Positions 26,286-48,029 of a DNA stretch of 64,000 nt are shown piece by piece. Every line of letters begins with the position of its first letter. Position 1 is the stretch's first letter. Under the pieces are notes generated by a model that was not told the DNA's origin, did not search any database, and was given only the letters and a program-made list of their open reading frames with translations. Source of the stretch: Tillus elongatus (Eukaryota > Arthropoda > Insecta > Coleoptera > Cleridae). The DNA lies in assembly GCA_964006375.1 (NCBI GenBank), contig OZ023265.1:168897033-168961032 (forward strand), written 5' to 3'. The position numbers and the translations under genes are program-made.

Positions 26286-27052
26286 CTACCTAGTCGCCTC
26301 TGGAATGTGCTGTACGACTTAGTCCTGGCAGTGTCCCTTACAGATGGAGCAGTCCCAGTAGCGTATGCTGACGATCTCGCACTCATGGTTGAGGCAGCGG
26401 ACCAGCGAGAGCTTCAGTACAGGATGAAGAGTCGCTGGAAAGAATAAATATGTGGATGGTTACCAACAACTTGGAACTTGCCTCTCAAAAAAAACAGAGG
26501 CAATCATACTGAGAGGACCTCTAAAGACACAACACATCCACTCTGAGGCATTGGGGACCCAGATATTTCCCAGCTGGACAGATAAGGTACTTGGTGGTAT
26601 GCCTGGATGAGAGGCTAGCATTTGGCGAGCATATAAATCGCATCGTGGAAAACGCCCAACCAAAAATGGGTGCCCTGACAAGAATATTGCCAAACGTAGG
26701 AGGTCCAAGCGGATAAAAGAGAGAGTTACTACGCAGGGTTGTGCTGTATAATGCTCTTTGTGGCTTGACAATGTGGCACTAGGCTGCTAAGATCCGAAGA
26801 TACCGAGATATGCTCCTGGGTCTCCAAAGGAAAGCACTGTTCAGAGTGGCGAGTGAATATCGGACAGTACCAACCGCTGCCATTCAGGTTATCACGGGAA
26901 TCACGCCCATCAACCTGCTTGTGGTGTATCACATAGAAAACGCTCACGTACCATCTGTAAACACAGACTGGAAAAATGACGAGAGATACGGAATGAGCAT
27001 AGAGACACCGCAGCTTGGACCCTTATCCTCTTTTGGAACGACTTCTTAACTC
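26286..27052 (+). pseudogene. R1-like non-LTR retrotransposon RT relic
   Basis: Translated pieces in shifting frames read LWNVLYDLVLAVSL, VPVAYADDLALMVEAADQRE (catalytic YADD near 26364), KTEAIILRGP and later a decayed C-terminal region. Several stops and frameshifts break it. The order and wording fit the R1 clade (AYADDLALVV, QKTEAVIL type). Upstream domains are absent. Confidence 0.75.
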
Positions 27053-28424
27053 TAAAAAAAAAAACTCGGGACGCAGCAAGTGCGTTATGGTAGTGAATTT
27101 TCATAAAACTATTTTTTAATAGCAATAATGTGTTTTTTTTAAGAAAGCAGGCATCACATTTGGTTACCAGTATAATCTATATGGTAAAAAAATGTGCCAT
27201 GTTTCATCAAAATAACTTTATTGTTTGAAAATGTACAAAAATTTCCGAAAGTAAACTTAAAGTGTTCCCGAAAAAACTCGTTTCTTGGTCAACCTTATAG
27301 GTTAATAGCAAATTGAGCTATTCAAATATTAAGCATTTGATCAAAATTTGCTACCATAACGCACTTACTGCGTCCAGATTTTTTTCTTACAAACATGCAT
27401 TATATTTCGATGGAAAATGCAATAACATAAGGCGTGTTTGATTAAAAAAAAAAAAAGAAAATTTGTTTCACCAACGACGTATGGGCCACCCTGTGATTGT
27501 AGAAATATTTTTTTAAGATGTAGCTCAAGACACCCCATAATTAATATATACAATTTTTTTTCATATCTTGTATAATAACAGATATATTGAGCTTTATTGA
27601 TTTTTTTTACGAAAATTCTACAAAAATTATATACCATTAACGATAAACTCTATAGCTAAGACTACTGCCAAGCGTCAGAGAAAGGGTTTATTTGAAATGA
27701 ATTTTCTGGAAACATTTTATTAAAATGAAGGACAATGACGGTTGAAACTAAGACATCAGGGTTTGTAAAACATTCTTCTTGAGACATTTTATTTCCATAG
27801 CCCGTATTAGATTCAAGTTCTTTTCCTAAATGTTGCCAATTTTGACGTTTTGTGAAAAACCCCAATTTATTTTTGTTTAAATGCCTATAACATTTTTGTC
27901 TTTTGACCTACAGAGCTAAATTTTGGTAGGTAGCTTGCCTATAATGATATAAAATTTGGTTGCACTTACTTTGTTAATTTTGGAGATATAATTTTTTTTC
28001 GAAAGGAAACACAAAATTTTCCGGGAAAACTTTGACGGATTTTCCTGGCTAACAAACCTATCCAAGCCACTTGCGAAAGGAAGGTACTTACCAATTTTGA
28101 CGTTTAAAATCGGGATTTTGACGTTTTGAGGAGAATCCAAATTTATTTTTCTTTAAATGCCTGTAACTTTTTTGTCCTTTAACCTACGGAGCTAAATTTT
28201 GGTACATAACTTGCCTATAATGAGATAAACCCACGTAAGAAATTTGGTTGCCCTTACTTTGTTAATTTTGAAAATATAAAAAAAATTCGATTGTTTTCGA
28301 AAGAAAACAGAAAATTTTCCGGGAAAACCTCGGCGGATTTTCCTAACTAACGAACATATCCAACCCACTTGCGAAAGGAAGGTACTCCCCAAGTTTTATC
28401 AAAATCGGTCCATTATTTTTTAAG

Positions 28425-30591
<2,167 letters not shown>

Positions 30592-30651
<60 letters not shown>
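30592..30651. repeat. (AT)n array 9, right half of split array
   Basis: AT from the transposon tip to the L block of AT-carrier copy D. Confidence 0.95.
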
Positions 30652-30657
<6 letters not shown>

Positions 30658-30777
30658 GAAACTGACCTCGGATTTGGGTTCCGGGGGTCCTAAATAGCGC
30701 TCATTTGAAGAAATTTTTTCAAAATTCAAAAGTCGAGATCTCCTCATTAGTGAATTTTTTTTAAGAAAATTCACTAA

Positions 30778-31648
30778 TAATGGAGAAAAGTGTGATGAGA
30801 AAGCTAAATGAATCAGCCTGTGCAGGTGACCCTGCGTATAAGGGATTCCTATTAAATTTGTCTGGATAGAAAAATTGTAAGATATATCAAAATTCGCTAC
30901 CATAACGCACTTGCTACGTTATAAGCTTTTTTCTCCCTTGGTCCATGCGTTTCATGCACCGGTTAAATGTAGTAAAACAGCCTTGAAAAGCAGAAAAATA
31001 TCTTACTTTGCCTTATCGGCAGTGAAACTTTTTCTTTGGTTAATAAACAACCCTTGCAAACTAAATCACACCCTTTACAGGACGTCAGCTGTAAATTAAT
31101 AATGACGATCGTAAATAGTATAGTGAAGAATGAACTAGCGGTCGACTGGATAATACATGAGCCTAATTAAATTGAAGAGAACAATTTGTAATTTCATTTA
31201 ACACAAGTTATGAATAATGTAACAGTGTGTTCAACACGTGTCGGGCGAAGTTTTAGTGGAACTGTCATTATTTGGGCTCCTAATTGCGTCAAATGTGAAT
31301 TCCGTTTATCTAGTCAAGTACAAGAGTTTAGTAGTCTTGTGTGTACTTGGCAAGTTAAGTTTGCGTTTATTATAAGGAGTGTTCTATAAGTCTTAGAATC
31401 CGATATAAGTTACGAATTAGAGTGAAGATATTGCAACTTGTAGCTTGTACAAACTAAATTCTTGAAAGTATAACGTTGAGAGGATATTTATTTATTTATT
31501 TATGAAAATTGTTCCATAGATCTCTACAAGATGTAGGAAATAGTTAAAAATCAGCATTACAAAATAACAGGCCTTAACTGCATAAATACCAAAATAAATA
31601 AAACACTCCAAATTCATAAATAATCCGTAAATCAGAAAAAAACAGTCT
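30778..31648. other. Mostly unassigned; contains a solo AT-carrier R end
   Basis: 30889-30920 is an R end in plus orientation (AAAATTCGCTACCATAACGC). 31490-31505 is a (TTTA)n run that could be the tail of a minus-strand retroelement 3' end reaching to about 31640. The rest is not recognised. Confidence 0.4.
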
Positions 31649-31945
<297 letters not shown>

Positions 31946-32028
31946 TTAGGAATATTGCACTACACTGTAATCACTTTTAAATATACACTTTATTTGTTTG
32001 CTGTACGTTTGTGATTTCTTATTGGTTT

Positions 32029-32073
32029 GCGTGGACTGCAGTTTCGAACCGTCCCGGTTCATCATCAGCACGC
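32029..32073 (-). ncRNA. Hammerhead-ribozyme-like motif of the Penelope element, predicted cleavable
   Basis: On the minus strand: GCGUG (stem I), CUGAUGA, then U and a six-pair stem GAACCG-GGA-CGGUUC (stem II), GAAA, stem III ACUGCAGU, cleavage base C and CACGC (stem I). All core bases CUGAUGA...GAAA and the UC before stem I are present. One extra U stands before stem II. Hammerhead motifs are known in Penelope-like elements. Confidence 0.6.
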
Positions 32074-32329
32074 TACTGGCTGCTATCGCTCCTGTCTGGT
32101 CTACGTCGGAGATTGTAGGTGGCGCATGCGCCGTGAACTTCTTTCCTGTTCTCTGATTGGTTGTGCCTTCGGACTGTGTCGTGTGTATCAGTCTCCTGTC
32201 TTGATCACTGTGGTTTAATAATTTGTCTATTTGTATGGCCTTTATTAAGTTTTGTTTAAATGTTTGTACTTGGATTTGTTCTGGCATTAATTGTTTTCTA
32301 TTGTTTGTTTGTTGAATGTAGTATTGTTC

Positions 32330-32875
32330 TCAGATTTCCATTTTTTTGTGGTCTTTCACATGTTTCATTAGTTTTAATTGGGTGATGTCTGGTTTTTGGT
32401 GTTTTGTGTCGTGAATGTGTGTAGCTACGTTTGATTTGTAGCTAGGTATGTGGATTTTATCCAATGCTGTTATATGTTCTTTGAATCTTGTTTCTATTGA
32501 TTTCTTTGTCATTCCTATATATTTTTTATTGCATGTGTTACATTCTATTTGATATATTCCGTTTAATTCATGTGGGTTGTGTTCTTGTTTTTTATTTATT
32601 TTGTTTATTATTTTGTTATTGGTTTTGTAGCTCATTTTTAAGTCATATTGTTTGAGTGTTCGTGTTATTTTTTTGATGTGGTGGTTATAAGTGAATGTTG
32701 TGTATTTTGTGTTTGTTTCCGGTGTTTTGTTTTCGGTTTTGTTGATTTGTTTGTTTTTGATTTGTTTTACTAGCTTTTCTATTGTTTTTTTGTTGTATCC
32801 ATTTCTTTCTGCTATTTGTATTATGATGTTGTACTCCTTTTCTCGTTCGTCGTCATGAAGTGTTATTGACAAGAC
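32330..32875 (-). pseudogene. Penelope-like element, GIY-YIG endonuclease end
   Basis: The C-terminal part of the Penelope polyprotein; RT sequence is missing on this strand. The nuclease core reads GIYQIECNTCNKKYIGMT, with the two cysteines typical of Penelope nucleases between GIY and YIG, then RFKEHI and a conserved H.H segment. It ends at a stop near 32330. The frame stays open across the junction into the opposite-strand piece (to 32944), but that extension is not meaningful. Strong A/T codon bias fits the whole element. Confidence 0.88.
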
Positions 32876-32889
32876 TAAATCAAAAAACC

Positions 32890-35086
<2,197 letters not shown>

Positions 35087-35200
35087 TATCACACCGATAA
35101 CTCAAAAATTAATAAGCCGATTTTGATTAAATTTGGTGAGTATCTTCCTTTTGCAAGTGGATTGGATAAGTTCTTTAATCAGGAAAATCTGTTGAAATAG
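35087..35200 (+). mobile_element. AT-carrier R block, partner of 31649-31836
   Basis: TCACACCGATAACTCAAAAA through CGATTTTGATTAAATTTGG and GGATAAGTTC: the R block in plus orientation, starting right at the truncated 5' end of the retroelement. It stops before the R end. Confidence 0.65.
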
Positions 35201-35333
35201 ATTAAACAATGATTTCTTTTAATTAGACAGACGGATTCCCCTATCAGTGTCAGTTCTGAGCTGACCTTAAATGTTTGGAATTTCGACCACGAAATTATAA
35301 TACAAGTTTGTAAGAAAATAAATGCAAGTGCGT

Positions 35334-35622
35334 TATGGTAGCGAATTTTTATTGAATACCTCAAATTTGAATAGCTCAATTTGCTATTAACCTATAAGGT
35401 TCGTTGGCCAGAAAACTATTTTTTTCGGGAACATTTAAAGTTTATTTTCGAAAATTGTTGTACATTTTCAAACAATAAAGTTATTTTGATGAAATATGGT
35501 ACATTATTTCTATCATATATGTTATACTGATGACCAAATTTGATGTCTGTTTTCTTTAAAGAAAACACATATTTGCTATTTAAAACATTTTTATGAAAAT
35601 TCACAACGCACTTGCTGTGTCC
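35334..35622. mobile_element. MITE-like AT-carrier unit
   Basis: GCAAGTGCGTTATGGTAGCG at one end and ACGCACTTGCTGTGTCC at the other. The interior is the inverse of 5277-5584 (AAACAATAAAGTTATTTTGA, ATTTGATGTCTG). Confidence 0.65.
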
Positions 35623-35949
35623 AGGCTTTTTTAATGAAAGCAGGCATCAAAGTCAGCTAAATATTTTTGACACAAAATTCTGCTAAAACCATACATAAAA
35701 TTCAAATTATATACCCAATCTATAATTAAAATTGAAAATAAAATAATTTGTTTGCACGAAAATCCATTGAAACCTTATTTTCGCCGAATTTCATTTAAAA
35801 AATGTTCCATCAATTGAATCATTTTTCATACAAAAATTCTCAAATGTTTCTTCAAAGAAAATTCATTAAATTCATTTACAAGAAAAGTCGCTATTAAAAG
35901 AACATTTTGTACAAGAAACTTGGCTAACAAAAATAAATGAAAGAAATTT

Positions 35950-36190
35950 TAAAAACTGGTATAAGGTTGACCAAGAAACAAGTTTTTTCGGGAACACTTT
36001 AAGTTTACTTTTGGAGATTTTTGTATATTTTCAAACAAAGTTATTTTGATGAGTCATGGTACATTGTTTCTACTATATAGGTTATATTGATAACCAAATT
36101 TGATGTCTGCTTTCTTAAAAAAACACACACATATTTGCAATTAAAAACATTTTAATGAAAATTCACTACCATAACGCACTTGCTGTGTCC
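35950..36190. mobile_element. Half of a MITE-like AT-carrier unit
   Basis: Begins within the interior (GGTTGACCAAGAAACAAG) and ends with TAACGCACTTGCTGTGTCC; the other end is missing. Confidence 0.6.
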
Positions 36191-37944
36191 AGACGTTTTT
36201 TAAAGCTTAATGACATTAAAAGCTATTAGACAATTAATTAATATAAGGTCTAGGGTATTTTGGTGAAATTCATCCAAATTGTAACGTTGCAACACTAAAT
36301 ATTTTGAGCAAATTTAAATTCAATGTGATATCCATACTGTTAGCGAGTAGTACTACAATTTTTTATTTACTTACAAAGAAATTAATTTGAAAAAATAAAA
36401 GTTGATAGAATTGCAGGGTTGATCTACGACATAGGAGGAGGCTGCGCTCTGGTTTATTATAGACCAGTTGGTTAAGTGATTCCTGAAGATTTATGTTCGG
36501 AGATCGAGATTGTGGTGGTTGGAGTTGGAGTAGACGTGAATTACGTCCGAAGATGACCTCTTAGGTCGTAAATGCGCACAATATCTTGTCTGTTCAGATG
36601 GAGAAAACATTCTTAATTGTTTTATGGTATTTTTCAGCGATTCGTGCCAACACTATTGTATTTTTGGATATCTTAAAAGTTCAGGTTTCAGGTGCTAACT
36701 TAAAGCCAATAACTCAATTAATTTTTGAACTGGATTGCAACATTAAAGGTGTTCTCCTAAAAACATGTAGAAATGCAATGATATTCCATTAGAATCGGGA
36801 GTAGGTTTTTTTAATGAAAATTCTGATCTGTGACTTCCCCTAAAAGTGCTATGCTTCTTGAAGTTGCCTTTAGAAGTTTTAAACTATGTTATAATAAAAA
36901 ATAAATGCTCTAATTGTCTAAGCTTAAAGTTAAAGCAACCTATGGACCATAAGAAAACTAAACAACATTTTAATTTTCTATCTAGAGATTTCCTTGTGTA
37001 GTTCTTACTAAAAATTATCCTCTAATAACTTTTAACAGATTTTCGCAGAAAAAATCGCCAATGGGGAGATCGCAACTTTTCAATTTTGGGAAAATTGTTT
37101 AAGGAGCGTGAACTAAGACCTCTAGAACAAATATTCGAGGTCAGGTAAGGTCTGTACATTTTAGGGCTGTAAGCAAATTTGTGCAAAAGCTCTTAAGAGT
37201 GTTTAAGATTAATTTATTATTTAGATTGATATGGGAATTAATCGATTATTGACGAGCGATATAGCGAAATATTTACTTACTGTATAAATAGTTAGGGATC
37301 ATTTAAAAACGCTCATTTTATTTGAAAATTTTCGCCGACTAATAGGCATGTTACGCCCTTTTCCCGTAATCACCAATATCAACCTTAATATCCTGACAGC
37401 ATGCCGACTAAGATATACAACCGTTACACCAGCATCTGTTTTGAATGATACCGTTGGTCCTTTCGGCTGGTAATTAATAGGAAAATGATTAGCGAGGTAA
37501 TATTTATAAATCACACCCCATGAAATCTTCCATATGTCACAGTCAAAGCAACGCACACAAATCAGTAACACATCAAGAATTAGAAATTCAAGTGTGCACA
37601 CATGTGGGAAGGGTCGAGCCGGGGTGGCAATTAGCGGGGTTAGAGGGAATGTAGGGAATTCCGGCGGAAATGCTGTGCTGTACACTGTCAGAGAGTCTCT
37701 CCCCGACAGGACACTGTAGTTAGTGCAGTGAGAATGCCAGTTAGACAGGACAGGAGTTACTTGTTTACAGGATGTATAAAGAGAAAGTGTTTCAAAATAT
37801 CTTCTAGAACAAGTTTATCAATGGAAACATAGTTTGTGGCCAAAATTTAAATATTGATGCATGTAGAACTGACTTTAGACTACCACAGTTAGCAAAATTG
37901 TTCTGTGGCCTTCAGTTGTTCTGTGGCCTTCAGATTGTTTTTCC
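36191..37944. other. Mostly unassigned sequence
   Basis: 37030-37170 is an L-block remnant without hairpin (GGGGAGATCGCAACTTTTCA). 37600-37740 is GC-richer than its surroundings. No gene recognised; the minus frame 37299-37685 has no motif. Confidence 0.4.
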
Positions 37945-39425
37945 TGTGCGATTACTCAAAAAATACTTAACCGATTTCAATCAAACTTGGCAAAAATCTT
38001 GTTTGGACGAAAACCGAGGTCGAGTTCGTTAATCACTCTTTATGCTCAAGTTTTTCCGGTGGAAAATCGGGGAAAGCTTTTAGAAAACGCTATATTTTTG
38101 TAAGTATCAGAGTAACTGGAATGAGACTTTACATGTGGATAGAAATAGTGCAAATAAACACATCTTGTGAATTTTAAGTAATTTGGTCCACAATATTTAG
38201 AGTTTTTTCCAAACTAAAAATAAAATCCCAAAGACATGCGTCGAAACGACTTAGTGGTTAAAGTCCAATGCCTGACAGACAGAGTAGTTAACTGCCACGC
38301 GTAGATTAATTCATACAACAGGTATAAACCATACAGTAACGGTAACCAAACTAAATATATACCACGCAGAAAACATACTACCCGAACCAACAATCATGAA
38401 ATCTGGGCCGCAATTATGGAAAATGACAGACGACATGAAGTTAAAATTTTCCAATTGATTGTTATTTAACTGGGCGATTCAATCAATTACTAAAATTCAC
38501 TATATTTGTAGCTTTATTAACGGCCTCCAACACAGTCTTAGCGCAGCATAGATATATTATGCTGTCGCATAATAATGTAGCAGAAATGTAAACAAAATCA
38601 AGCCAAGTCTCTACAAAAATGATTCTAAAATGGTTTATTTTAGCTTTAAACTTAAACATAAGACGTCATATAAGACCGCAACAGTCGTGGGATGTGTTTC
38701 AATGGTAATTATACTACCTAATTCTGTAATTAATTAATTCTGTATACTTTGCATATAATATCCCGGGCATGAAGTCGATTAAAGTATGACGCAAATAAAA
38801 CCTTTGTTAACGTGTGCCCAGATAGCGCAGCGGTTACCGCGCTTACCTCCCAAGCAGAAGGTAACGCGATCGAATCCAGCTGGATGAATGTATGTTTTTT
38901 TAAACGTCTAAATAGGTTTGTCACCTTTGAGTCTGAAATTATAATGTTGTTATTGTTATTGAAAAAACCGGTTTTATTAGGTTGACTAAAACGAAATCAT
39001 ACTGGTGATTAATAAGGAAAAATAACTGCTACGTTTATAATTTGGCAGATACTTTACTTTTCTAAATATGAATTAAGTTTCCTTCTGGAAATCTTCTGTA
39101 TAACTTTAATGAAATTTGTGATACAAGTTTCTTTTAAAGAGACTTACACTAACTACAGATATAGCAAAATTTAGTTCTTACCTTCGTAGAAAATTGAGTT
39201 TTGAGCATTTTTCTCAAAAGGAGTTAAAACGCAATTTTTTTTGATAATAGAGAGATATCGATGGTAACACTTTCGAAAGACTTCCTCAAATGTGCGCGTA
39301 CTAGGACCTCTAAAAACGATCTTAAGGTCTGTCTAAGTTTAAAGTATTAACTTTACTAATATGCCGTATAATAATTGTGTACAATTCTTATAAAGATTCG
39401 CTACTATAACGCACTCGCTGCGTCC
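37945..39425 (+). mobile_element. Long AT-carrier variant 2, copy 2
   Basis: Starts GCGATTACTCAAAAAATACT without a preceding (AT)n array. It follows 16034-18150 closely and ends ACTATAACGCACTCGCTGCG. It lacks the MITE and the internal duplication of copy 1 and so serves as the empty site for both. Confidence 0.65.
38815..38890 (+). repeat. tRNA-like sequence, tRNA pseudogene or SINE head
   Basis: TAGCGCAGCGGTTA matches the pol III A box and GCGATCGAATCC the B box. The D arm pairs (GCGC/GCGC) and the anticodon loop would be CTCCCAA (CCC, glycine). Anticodon and T stems are mostly unpaired, so it is not a working tRNA gene. It lies inside the long AT-carrier variant. Confidence 0.55.
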
Positions 39426-39660
39426 CGAAATTTTTTCAAATATGGCTGTTGACACAATATCAGCTATCCGCGAAAGTTTTGTTATAAGCCAAGCAACTAA
39501 AGAACGGAATTTAATTCCGATAGGTCAACACAGTGTGCTGCAGCTGGCTTTGCTAAATGTGTTACTGGCAATTTCGATTGCCTGTAGTCTTTGTGGTGTG
39601 CCTACTGATTTATGTCAATGGCGTGACCGGTAGTAGTAAGTAGTAGTAGAAGTACTATAT
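39426..39660 (+). other. Unassigned segment with a 63-codon frame
   Basis: A frame of normal codon use (39442-39633, MAVDTISAIRESFVI...) lies between two AT-carriers. No family recognised and no convincing splice sites; probably unique intron sequence. Confidence 0.25.
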
Positions 39661-39787
39661 TTTAGTGAATTTTTATTAAAAAAAATTCACTAATAGAGAG
39701 GTATCGATGGTGAGACTTTGCAAAATTTTTTTCAAATGAGCGCGAACTAAGTCCCCTAGGACCCACCCATATTCGGGGTCAGTTTCA

Positions 39788-39875
<88 letters not shown>

Positions 39876-40274
39876 CCATCCGCTAACTCAAAAACGAATT
39901 AAGCGAAAATCGGACAGGGTTTTCCGGAAAAATTTTGAGTTTTCTTTCGAAAAAAATTTTTTGGTCCGAAAATTACAAAGCTGCTTTAATGAAATTTACC
40001 AGATATATTGCCTTGGGAGAGATCTTACTACGCACCAAAATTCAACTTTCTAAGTTCATAGAAAATTGTGTTATTCAAATTTGGAATTTTCTTTTGAAAA
40101 ATTTCTTTTCTCCGAATATTACAAAGTTATTTTAATAAGATTTGGTAAGTGTCTTGCCTTAGGAAAGATCTTACTACATCCCAAAATTAAGCTTTATAAC
40201 TTGATAGAAAATTGAGTTATTTAAGTTTGAAGCATTTAATAAAAATTCACTACCATAACGCACTTGCTGCGTCC
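39661..40274 (+). mobile_element. Complete compact AT-carrier, 614 bp
   Basis: The clearest whole copy: L hairpin TTTAGTGAATTTTTATT with AAAATTCACTAATAG, L block, (AT)n 39791-39871, R block (CCGCTAACTCAAAAACG) and R end AAAATTCACTACCATAACGC with CACTTGCTGCGTCC. The two ends share TAGTGAATTTTTATT as inverted subterminal repeats, and a hairpin (ACGCA/TGCGT) lies about 2 bp from the end. Confidence 0.78.
39791..39871. repeat. (AT)n array 12
   Basis: Undisturbed array in the compact AT-carrier. Confidence 0.95.
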
Positions 40275-41658
40275 CTAACTTTTTGTTGATATAACCAGGT
40301 CATTTATTCATTTATTCGATTATTTGTTTATTCATTAGAACATGCATCCCAACAGCCTGCGCCACGAGTAGTTACGGGAAAAACTGAAACTGCTTTTTTC
40401 TCCGGTTTATTTCGCTAGGTACGCAAATATCGTTTGACATATCGAAATTTGGTCAGGACAATGTCTGTCGGGTCAGCTAGTAAATAAATAAATAAATTTA
40501 CTAAACATTCTCATAAGGCCTTACTAAGAGATGCTGGCTTTTATGAGGTTATGTTTATGGATGTTAATTGCACTTGTTGATATTACCTGGGATGGTGATA
40601 TTGAATCCATAGGTAAACACTTGATATACTTTATTATTTCACTAACTGAATAAACTATATGATACATTTAACTATAATACAATTACAACAGTACATGAGT
40701 ACATAGCAGATAACTGACCGAGCGTGGAGGATGTGTGTTCACTGTAGCGGTTGGTAGAGAAGAGAGAGATCGCTCTGGTGTTTCTTCGTTGCTGTAGATC
40801 TTGACAGCTGGCTGTCGCAGAACATAACGTAACGTTTAACTGTCAAGAGTATTTATGCAGAAACACAGAGTAGTGTTGACGGAAACACTGCGGTCGGAAC
40901 TACCGCCACAATGTTAAACGTTAAAAAGCACAATCTATAAGAAGAAGTACTAAATATTTGAAAGTTTTTCGCATGAAAGCCCCAGCTACTAGTTCCATTA
41001 TTCAGACACCTAAATAACCTCTTAAATCACTGCAAAACAATATTAGATATAGGTAAAATTCGTTGTTATAAACATTTAACATTTAGCGTTTTTTAAAGAC
41101 TGTGTTTCTGCTAATCTCCTTGCATAATCATTAAAAAATGGCGCCTATAAATTGAACCATCTATAATAAATCCGTTCCTGTGACGTTAATGTGCCTCTCA
41201 CTTGTTGGGGTCCTGGTTGCTACATCAACAGGGAAAATGGGGTGTCGGATTGAGGGATGATCGACGCACGACCAGGCTTCATGTCAGCAACTTCACCGAA
41301 ACTTCTCTCTCTCTCTCATGACATACTTTATACATCAAAATATTATTCCTGGTTCGATAATTGATTTATTACCTTCTGCTTGTGAACATTAGCCTGCCGC
41401 TGCTAGCTCGTTCCGGACTCATCACTTTCCTAACGTGCCGATTCTTCAGCACCACTACCTCCTAAAGTTATAAATGATTCGAATTTGAATAACTTTAGTG
41501 GAAGTGAAATATTTATACGACCTACATATAAATCCTCCGTATCTTATATCTTTTATTAAAAAAATTCGATGAAGCCGGCATAAAAAAGTTTAACCTTTGG
41601 ATGTGGGATGTCGATTCCTAGATACGTTATATGAATTTTCGTTCCCGACTTTTGAATT

Positions 41659-41662
<4 letters not shown>
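40275..41662. other. Unassigned, with possible RTE tail and solo LTR
   Basis: 40430-40500 ends GTCGGGTCAGCTAGTAAATAAATAAATAAAT, as RTE-type non-LTR 3' ends do. 40560-40915 read on minus has TGTGGCGGTAGTTCC, a TAAATAC box, AATAAAG and an AACA end, as a solo LTR might, but edges and target duplication are not shown. 41640-41660 is the end of an L block. Confidence 0.3.
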
Positions 41663-41706
<44 letters not shown>

Positions 41707-41722
41707 ATATGTGTGTGTGTAT
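41663..41722. repeat. (AT)n / (GT)n array 13
   Basis: Short AT array with GTATAT and GTGTGTGTGT interruptions, before an R block. Confidence 0.92.
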
Positions 41723-42049
41723 CACACCGATAACTCAAAAAATAATGGTCCGATTTTGATAAAATTTGACATGTACCTTTCCTTTGTACATGGCTTGGAA
41801 AAATTCGTTAGACCGGAAAATCGGACGAGGTTTTCCGGAAAATTTTTGAGTTTTCATTCCAAAAAAATTTTTATCTCAAAAAATAAAAAAGCTATGATAA
41901 CCAAATTTGGTAGGTAGGTTTACGATATAAAAAGTAAACTATACATCAAGGTTTAGTTTTTTATGTTACAAGAAAAAAAGTTATATTAATATATTTTATG
42001 CCAGATCATTTCTATGAAAATTCACTACCATAACGCACTTGCTGCGTCC
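41723..42049 (+). mobile_element. AT-carrier R half
   Basis: ATCACACCGATAACTCAAAA through to AAAATTCACTACCATAACGC and GCTGCGTCC: complete R side in plus orientation. The L side is only a 15-bp remnant left of the array. Confidence 0.7.
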
Positions 42050-42153
42050 AGGCTTTTTTATAAATTTAATATATGAAATATGCGCTTTACAAGTAACAAC
42101 ACCTTCTTTATAGCTGTCCTCATTTAGTGAAACCGTTCCAACTTAACAAGCTT

Positions 42154-42461
42154 GGAGGTAGCAAGTGCGGTATGGTAGAGAATCTTTTATAAAAATATTT
42201 TTAATAGCAAATACCTATGTCCTTTTTTAACGAAAGCACGCAACAAACTTGGTTACCAGTATAACCTATATATAGTAGAAATAATGTTATATATATTTCA
42301 TTAAATTTTGTTGTTTGAAAATGTACAAAAATTTTTCGAAAATAAATTTAAAATGTCCCCGAAAAAACTGGTTTCCTACACAACGAACCTTGAATTAATT
42401 GCGTTATTGAAATATGAAGCATTTAAAAAAATTCGCTACTATAATGCACTTGCTGTGTTCC
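42154..42461. mobile_element. MITE-like AT-carrier unit
   Basis: GGTAGCAAGTGCGGTATGG at the left and ATAATGCACTTGCTGTGTTC at the right with the shared interior (GTTACCAGTATAACCTATAT). Both hairpins are damaged. Confidence 0.6.
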
Positions 42462-42479
42462 GAATTGTTTTCTTAAAAT

Positions 42480-43198
<719 letters not shown>

Positions 43199-43249
43199 AT
43201 ATATATAATCTAAATAAATTGTATGTGCAGGTTAACGTTTAATATACAG

Positions 43250-47130
<3,881 letters not shown>

Positions 47131-47210
<80 letters not shown>
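47131..47210. repeat. (AT)n array 18
   Basis: Pure AT after the piggyBac-like fragment. Confidence 0.95.
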
Positions 47211-47990
<780 letters not shown>

Positions 47991-48029
47991 TTTGTAAACA
48001 AAGTAACCCTTACAATGAAGATTGATATT

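Noticed and set aside
37600..37740. Possible CpG-rich promoter or host exon
   Set aside because: Only a modest GC rise, no splice sites in phase with a motif and no TATA or initiator pattern I could defend.
38815..38890. Functional tRNA-Gly gene
   Set aside because: Anticodon and T stems do not pair, and the sequence lies in a repeat with a damaged sister copy.
39442..39633. Host exon candidate of 63 codons
   Set aside because: No adequate acceptor before it, ends at an in-frame stop, and no recognised family.
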